Positions 30,840 through 35,295 of a stretch of DNA of 35,295 nucleotides are shown here, in pieces (position 1 is the stretch's first letter; each line of letters starts with the position of its first letter). The stretch covers positions 1 to 35,295 of the forward strand of contig DASYUM010000206.1 of the NCBI GenBank assembly GCA_036001225.1, in the 5' to 3' direction. The stretch is from DASYUM01 sp036001225. Its GTDB lineage: Bacteria > Methylomirabilota > Methylomirabilia > Rokubacteriales > DASRDR01. A program made the position numbers and the translations under genes. The notes beneath the pieces were generated by a model. That model searched no databases. It saw only the letters and a program-made list of their open reading frames with translations, and was not told the origin of the DNA.

Positions 30840-31298
30840 CTACGCGAGCGAGACGGTCCGGAGTAGCCCGCGGGGCGCCAGCAAATGCCAGTCATCCTCG
30901 TGGCAAAGGACTATGAACCAGCCGAGAGTCGCGTCAGTAACGTAATAGTTGTCCGCGCGTCGGGTGGGGTGCCTGAAGAACATGTGCTTCGTCAGAATTC
31001 GAAGCGTCTCGTGAGGGGCGACCTGGATCGGCTCGTCCCTGCGGCGGCGGGATACGCCCTTCCGCCCCGCGATCCTGTCGTTGAATAGAATCAGGCGGGA
31101 ACTGCTGAGGCGCCTCACGACACGTTGCGTTACCCGCAGCAGACGCGCCAGTCCTGTGCGGGGCCCGAGCGCGCGCTGCGGCAGGTCGATCGAATTGTAG
31201 ATGTAGCCGACTGAACCCGCGTCCGGGTACTTCCTCCGCAGGCTGGCCAGCAAGGCCTTCCGGCGCAACCGGCGCCGCCGTCGCCGGCGGCGACCCAT
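30840..31298 (-). CDS. basic protein of unknown function
   Basis: 152 residues. Opens with MGRRRRRRRRLRRKALLASL, a run of eight arginines, and is strongly basic throughout; the C-terminal part has a more protein-like pattern (TLRILTKHMFFRHPTRRADN, YYVTDATLGWFIVLCHEDDW) with aromatic residues and a single Cys. No membrane helix or signal peptide. I recognise no family. Base composition is a little lower in GC than its neighbours and no clear ribosome site precedes the ATG, so it may be a real orphan or an acquired fragment. It converges with the proteasome operon. Confidence 0.45.
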   Translation of the reverse strand: MGRRRRRRRRLRRKALLASLRRKYPDAGSVGYIYNSIDLPQRALGPRTGLARLLRVTQRVVRRLSSSRLILFNDRIAGRKGVSRRRRDEPIQVAPHETLRILTKHMFFRHPTRRADNYYVTDATLGWFIVLCHEDDWHLLAPRGLLRTVSLA

Positions 31299-31412
31299 TG
31301 CGCACTGCGATGCCGTGGAACGGGAGTCCGTGGCCTGCCCCCCAATCAGATGCCTGCCGAGCGATCGTCAGGCATCGCTCCCCTCCCGCGCGAGGGCGCG
31401 GTGGCGGGATGC

Positions 31413-31418
31413 TACCAT
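31413..31418 (+). promoter_or_regulatory. -10-like hexamer six bases before a GTG start
   Basis: TACCAT followed by GGCCCG and the GTG at 31425. Weak match alone, but the spacing equals that at 23890-23895 and 32655-32660. Confidence 0.35.
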
Positions 31419-31424
31419 GGCCCG

Positions 31425-32654
31425 GTGCCCGAACTGGCACCCACCGCACCATCCCGGTACCGGTTTGCCGTGCTGGCGCTCATCATGGGCGTGCAGACCG
31501 CGGCGAACCTGGGCGCCCTCGGCCTGCCGGCCCTCGCCCCGCTGGTTCGCGCCGACCTCGGGCTCTCCCGCCAGGAAGCCGGCTCGTTCCTCTCGGCCTT
31601 CTACGTCGGGGGTGTTCTCACCTCGTTCCCGGCCGGCTGGCTCGCCGACCGCGTCGGCGTGCGCTGGACGCTCCTCGCCGGGCAGAGCATGACCGCCGGT
31701 TGCTTCGCGCTGATGACGCTGGCGCCGGGCTACGGCTTCCTGATGGCCGCCGTCCTCCTGGCCGGCGTGGGGTTCGGGGCGGTGAACCCGACCTCCACCA
31801 AGGGCGTCCTCATCTGGTTCCCGGCGGGCAGCCGCGCGACGGTCGTCGGCATCAAGCAGGCGGGCTTCCCGCTCGGTGGAGCGCTCGGCGCGCTGCTCCT
31901 CCCCGCCGTGGCCAGTGGGCTGGGCTGGCGGGGCGCGCTCGGGGTCGCCGCGGCGCTGATCGCCCTCAGCGCGCTCGTCGCCGGCGTCGGCTACCGTGAA
32001 CCGGCCGGCCACGGCACGGGGCCGGCGCCGCTCGGCCCGGCCGGGCCCCCGCGCGTCGCCGCTGTGCTGGCGAGCCGGCCGATCTGGCTGGTGTCGCTGG
32101 CCACCTTCCTCTTCGCCGCGGTCCAGGTCGTCTGGATCAGCTTCCTGCCACTCTATCTGAGCGAGGTGGCGGGGCTGTCGGCTTTGGCGGCTGGGGCCGT
32201 CCTCGGCCAGGCCCAGGTGGCGGGCGCGCTCGGCCGTATCGGGTTCGGCGTCGTCTCGGATCGCGTGTTCGGCGGCCGCCGGCTCGTCGTGCTCATCCTG
32301 GCCGGGGCGGCCACGGCGGTGCTGTGCCTGATCACGGCCCGGCTCGGTGCGGGCACGCCGGCGGCCGGGCTCTCGGCGCTGGCGCTCGCGTTCGGTCTCA
32401 CCGGGATCGGCTGGAACGGCGTCCACCACACGCTGCTGGCCGAGATCGCCGGTCGCGATTCGGCGGCGACCGCGGTCGGCCTCTGCCTCGCGGTTTCCTC
32501 GGTCGGCGTCATCGTCGGGCCGCCGCTGTTCGGCTTCGCCGCCGACCGGCTGCGGGTCTACGACTGGGGCTGGTATGCTCTGGCCGCCGCCATGCTGGCG
32601 GCGCTCGGCTTGCTGGCCGCTGTCCGCGAGCCGCGGCGGCCCGCGTGGGGTTGA
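31425..32654 (+). CDS. major facilitator superfamily transporter
   Basis: 409 residues from GTG 31425; the frame is open to 31350 but the added 25 residues are not membrane-like. Twelve hydrophobic segments, beginning RFAVLALIMGVQTAANLGALGLPAL. The loop 2-3 motif is GWLADRVGVRWTLL (G-x-L-a-D-r-x-G-r-r/k type), and a second D-R motif, GFGVVSDRVFGGRRL, follows helix 8. Inner-membrane secondary transporter; substrate not predictable. Next gene, another MFS member, starts 12 bp downstream. Confidence 0.88.
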   Translation: MPELAPTAPSRYRFAVLALIMGVQTAANLGALGLPALAPLVRADLGLSRQEAGSFLSAFYVGGVLTSFPAGWLADRVGVRWTLLAGQSMTAGCFALMTLAPGYGFLMAAVLLAGVGFGAVNPTSTKGVLIWFPAGSRATVVGIKQAGFPLGGALGALLLPAVASGLGWRGALGVAAALIALSALVAGVGYREPAGHGTGPAPLGPAGPPRVAAVLASRPIWLVSLATFLFAAVQVVWISFLPLYLSEVAGLSALAAGAVLGQAQVAGALGRIGFGVVSDRVFGGRRLVVLILAGAATAVLCLITARLGAGTPAAGLSALALAFGLTGIGWNGVHHTLLAEIAGRDSAATAVGLCLAVSSVGVIVGPPLFGFAADRLRVYDWGWYALAAAMLAALGLLAAVREPRRPAWG

Positions 32655-32660
32655 TATAAT
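32655..32660 (+). promoter_or_regulatory. perfect -10 six bases before a GTG start
   Basis: TATAAT begins directly after the TGA of the upstream MFS gene and is followed by TCAGGG and the GTG at 32667. Predicts a leaderless transcript for the second MFS gene; no -35 seen. Confidence 0.5.
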
Positions 32661-32666
32661 TCAGGG

Positions 32667-33938
32667 GTGCCTGCCGCCGACGTCGCCCGCCAACGCCCGG
32701 TGAGCCGATCGACCCGCGTCTTTTACGGCTGGATCGTGCTGGCCGCCGCCGTCGCCCTCATCACGGTCGGCGTGGGAATCACCTTCTCCCTGGCCGTGTT
32801 CCTCAAGCCGCTGGAAGAGCAGTTCGGCTGGAGCCGCTCGCTGATCTCCGGGATCGCGCTCGTCAACTGGCTGATCTTCGGGCTCGGGGCTTTCGGGTGG
32901 GGCGCCCTGTCCGACCGGATCGGCGCCCGCCGCGTGGTGGCCGCCGGTGCCGGCCTCCTGGGCGCGGCCATGCTCCTCAGCAGTCGGATCACGACCGCCT
33001 GGCAGCTCTACGTCGCCTTCGGGATCCTGGGCGCGGCCGGCTCGAGCGCGTTCTATGTCCCGCTCTCGGCGACGGTGACCCGCTGGTTCGCGGCTCGCCG
33101 GGGGCTGGCCCTCGGCCTCCTGTCCGGGGGCATGGGTCTCGGCATCCTGGTGGTGCCGCCGCTGGCCCGGGCGCTGATCACGGCGTTCGACTGGCGGGCC
33201 ACCTTCGCCATCTTCGGCGTGCTGACGTGGACGGTCGCGCTGGTGGCCGTCCGCTGGCTCCATGACCGCCCCCGCGACCTCGGCCTTCGGGAATACGGCG
33301 TGGGCGCCGACGGCCCCGTCGCGTCCGAGGCAACCGCCGGGATGGACTCCGGGCAGGCATTGCGTCATCCCGCCTTCTGGGTCATCGCGATCGTCCACTT
33401 CGGCTGCTGCGCCGCCCACTCGGGCCCGATCTTCCACATGGTGGCCCACGCCATGGATCTCGGCGTGGCCAAGATGGCCGCCGCCAGCATGCTCGGGCTC
33501 TCCGGCGCCGCCAGCATCGCCGGCCGCATCGGGAGCGGCCTTCTGGCCGACCGGTTCGGCGCCAAGCCGGCGCTGGTCGGGATGCTGACCCTCCAGGCGA
33601 TGACGCTGTCCGGATACCTGGCGGCTCACGAGGAGCTCCCGTTGTTCGGCGTGGCCCTGGCGTTCGGGGTCGCCTACGGCGGCGCCATGCCCCTCTACGC
33701 GCTGGTGGCGCGTGAGTTCTTCGGGGAGCGGGTGATCGGGACCGCGTTCGGCGGGATCTTCCTGGTCTCGGCGATCGGGATGGGGCTCGGGGCCTACGCG
33801 GGCGGGTGGCTCTTCGACTGGCTGGGCTCCTACTGGAGCCTCTACGTGTCGAGCACCCTGGTCGGGATCGCGGCGGTCGCCGTCGCCCTGACCCTCCGGG
33901 CCCCCACGCCGGCGCGCGCGCTGGCCGGCGGCCGTTAG
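32667..33938 (+). CDS. major facilitator superfamily transporter, monocarboxylate-like
   Basis: 423 residues from GTG 32667. Twelve predicted helices with start RVFYGWIVLAAAVALITVGVG and FSLAVFLKPLEEQFGWSRS, the pattern of oxalate/formate- and monocarboxylate-type MFS proteins. Signatures: GWGALSDRIGARRVV between helices 2 and 3, RGLALGLLSGGMGLG near helix 5, GRIGSGLLADRFGAKPAL after helix 8. Likely carries an organic acid anion, by family resemblance only. It is adjacent to the first MFS gene but only distantly similar, so not a recent duplication. Confidence 0.87.
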   Translation: MPAADVARQRPVSRSTRVFYGWIVLAAAVALITVGVGITFSLAVFLKPLEEQFGWSRSLISGIALVNWLIFGLGAFGWGALSDRIGARRVVAAGAGLLGAAMLLSSRITTAWQLYVAFGILGAAGSSAFYVPLSATVTRWFAARRGLALGLLSGGMGLGILVVPPLARALITAFDWRATFAIFGVLTWTVALVAVRWLHDRPRDLGLREYGVGADGPVASEATAGMDSGQALRHPAFWVIAIVHFGCCAAHSGPIFHMVAHAMDLGVAKMAAASMLGLSGAASIAGRIGSGLLADRFGAKPALVGMLTLQAMTLSGYLAAHEELPLFGVALAFGVAYGGAMPLYALVAREFFGERVIGTAFGGIFLVSAIGMGLGAYAGGWLFDWLGSYWSLYVSSTLVGIAAVAVALTLRAPTPARALAGGR

Positions 33939-34015
33939 ATCCGGCGTCGGGTGGTCGGCGGTCGGCCGGTGATCGGCGAGCGCCGGAAAGGGTTGTCGCC
34001 GTTACTTTTCCCCGG

Positions 34016-34045
34016 TTGACAGCCTCCCGGCGCTGATGCTATAGG
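34016..34045 (+). promoter_or_regulatory. sigma70-type promoter for the Tat-exported binding protein
   Basis: TTGACA (34016-34021) and TATAGG (34040-34045), 18 bp spacer; start expected near 34052, leaving a leader of about 160 bases. The leader holds two short perfect palindromes (GGACGGCCGTCC at 34129-34140, TGCGGCCGCA at 34161-34170). Confidence 0.6.
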
Positions 34046-34212
34046 GTTGCCAAATCCTGGCGCCGTGTGGTCGGGATTCGACCCTCAGTGAGTGGCTCCC
34101 TGACCCTCGCCTCACCGCGCGTCATGCAGGACGGCCGTCCGTCCTCGAAACCTCTTTGCGTGCGGCCGCATAGGCCGACGTGTCGGACCCTCAACCCCTG
34201 AGGAGGCAAGCC

Positions 34213-35295
34213 ATGGATACGCGACGAAGCGCGCACGAAGACCGGGTGGAGATCGGCCGCCGGACGTTCCTCAAGGTGACCGGGGCCGCCGCGGCGGCGG
34301 CCGCCACCGGGGTGACTGGGGTCCTCGAATCGGGGCGAGCGCCGGCGTGGGCCCAGGCCAAGAAGGTCCACATGCTCCACTGGGTGGACTTCGTCCCCGC
34401 CGGCGACGAGGAGCTGACCCGTCAGGTCGCCGAGGCCGGCAAAGCGCTGGGCGCCGACATCACGCTCGAGCGGATCAACGCCAACGACATGCAGGCCCGG
34501 ATCACGGCCGCCATCGAGTCGGGCAACGGCCCTGACATCATCCAGATGCTCCACAACTGGACGCATCTCTACCAGAAGGGGTGCACCGACGTGGGCGAGC
34601 TGGCGGAGTGGAAGCGGAAAGACCAGGGCGCCTACTACGAGCTATCCGAGAAAGCGGCCCGGATCGGCAACAAGTGGCTCTCGCTCCCCTACGGCGTGGT
34701 CGGCAACGCGGTCGCGTACCGCAAGGACCTCTTCGAGGAGGCCGGCGCCAAGGCGCCCAAGACCTGGGAGGAGAACCGCGCGGCGGGGACGAAACTGAAG
34801 GCCAAGGGCTTCCCCTTCGGCCAGACCCTCGGCCACACCTTCGGCGACGCACCGACCTTTAGCTACCCCTACCTCTGGTCGTGGGGCGGCAAGGAGGTAG
34901 ACGCGGACGGCAAGACAGTCGCGATCAACTCCAAGGAGACCGTCGAGTCGGTGAAGTTTCTGGTGGCGATGTGGAAGGACGCTTACGACGAGGGCGGGCT
35001 GGCCTGGGACGACACCAACAACAACCGGGCGTTCCTGTCGGGAACGATCTCGGCGACGTTGAACGGCGCGTCGATCTACATCGAGTCGAAGCGGAAGCCG
35101 GATCAGTACAAGACCGACAAGGGCGACCAGATGTGGAAGCACATCGACCACTTCCCCCTGCCCGGCGGCCCCAAGGGCCAGTACTCCTACCACGTCCCCT
35201 TCGCCCACGCCGTCATGAGCTACTCCAAGAACCAGCCGGTGGCCCGGGACTTCCTCAAGTGGATGCACTCCAAGGAGCAGTTCGGCAAGTGGTTC
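34213..35295 (+). CDS. Tat-exported ABC sugar-type substrate-binding protein, 5' part
   Basis: 361 codons visible; the gene runs off the right edge. ATG 34213 has AGGAGG six bases upstream. Twin-arginine signal: GRRTFLKVTGAAAAAAATG with likely cleavage after AWA before QAKKVH. The mature part is a family 1 solute-binding protein: ANDMQARITAAIESGNGPDI, WLSLPYGVVGNAVAYRKDLF, PKTWEENRAAGTKLKAKGFP and a later ATLNGASIYIESKRK, typical of carbohydrate or polyol binders. Permease and ATPase genes probably follow beyond the window. Ligand cannot be assigned. Confidence 0.9.
   Translation, partial: MDTRRSAHEDRVEIGRRTFLKVTGAAAAAAATGVTGVLESGRAPAWAQAKKVHMLHWVDFVPAGDEELTRQVAEAGKALGADITLERINANDMQARITAAIESGNGPDIIQMLHNWTHLYQKGCTDVGELAEWKRKDQGAYYELSEKAARIGNKWLSLPYGVVGNAVAYRKDLFEEAGAKAPKTWEENRAAGTKLKAKGFPFGQTLGHTFGDAPTFSYPYLWSWGGKEVDADGKTVAINSKETVESVKFLVAMWKDAYDEGGLAWDDTNNNRAFLSGTISATLNGASIYIESKRKPDQYKTDKGDQMWKHIDHFPLPGGPKGQYSYHVPFAHAVMSYSKNQPVARDFLKWMHSKEQFGKWF

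Noticed and set aside
34129..34170. Palindromes in the leader of the Tat binding-protein gene as an operator
   Set aside because: Short GC palindromes are expected by chance in this composition, and the two have unlike sequences.
1..35295. tRNA, rRNA, riboswitch, prophage or insertion sequence
   Set aside because: No tRNA-like cloverleaf, rRNA core, known aptamer consensus, integrase or transposase was recognised by eye; a tRNAscan or Infernal run would be needed to exclude divergent RNAs.

Overview
The window is a dense, very GC-rich bacterial chromosome segment with about 30 protein genes, no rRNA, tRNA, CRISPR array or insertion sequence that I can recognise. A didermic-style housekeeping backbone combined with a full bacterial 20S proteasome operon (arc, dop, prcB, prcA, pafA), frequent GTG/TTG starts and long antisense pseudo-ORFs suggests an uncultured lineage such as Candidatus Rokubacteria/Methylomirabilota (NC10). 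That assignment is inference from gene content, not a search result.

Layout. (1) 1-4697, minus strand: recG, rsmD, coaD, a class I aminotransferase and the start of a Clp1-type P-loop kinase. (2) 4677-4982, plus strand: rpmB with its own promoter and a strong hairpin. (3) 5038-6449, minus strand: an AbiEi-like winged-helix regulator under a promoter with nested inverted repeats, followed by three tandem 12-codon ORFs encoding Lys/Ala-rich peptides (MAKKKAAKKKRK type), each with its own Shine-Dalgarno and followed by GC-rich inverted repeats. This micro-ORF array is the most unusual item here. (4) 6500-20600, minus strand: a long, tightly packed run in transcription order: thioesterase, yebC, ruvC-ruvA-ruvB, DUF2905, spoIID-like, csaA-like, queA, tgt, yajC, secD, secF, rel, a small membrane protein, a zincin. 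Many junctions are ATGA/GTGA four-base overlaps. (5) 20817-23883, minus strand: a secreted four-cysteine protein of unknown function and a family 5 solute-binding protein, separated by about 720 bp without a gene. (6) 24205-30785, plus strand: the proteasome operon, from a near-consensus promoter to a bipartite hairpin, with an intrinsic terminator between arc and dop and no pup gene between dop and prcB. (7) 30840-35295: a basic protein of unknown function (minus), two MFS transporters and a Tat-exported sugar-type solute-binding protein cut by the window end.

How the genes work together. The proteasome genes form one pathway: PafA ligates and Dop removes a small protein modifier, ARC unfolds tagged substrates, and PrcA/PrcB degrade them; the modifier itself is not in this cluster. 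The RuvABC, QueA/Tgt and YajC/SecD/SecF sets are conserved functional modules sharing one transcriptional direction. A bipartite hairpin element recurs in three intergenic gaps (10387-10450, 18717-18764, 30723-30785) and probably ends or punctuates transcripts. Three genes (23883 minus, 31425 plus, 32667 plus) have a -10-like hexamer exactly six bases before a GTG, suggesting leaderless mRNAs.
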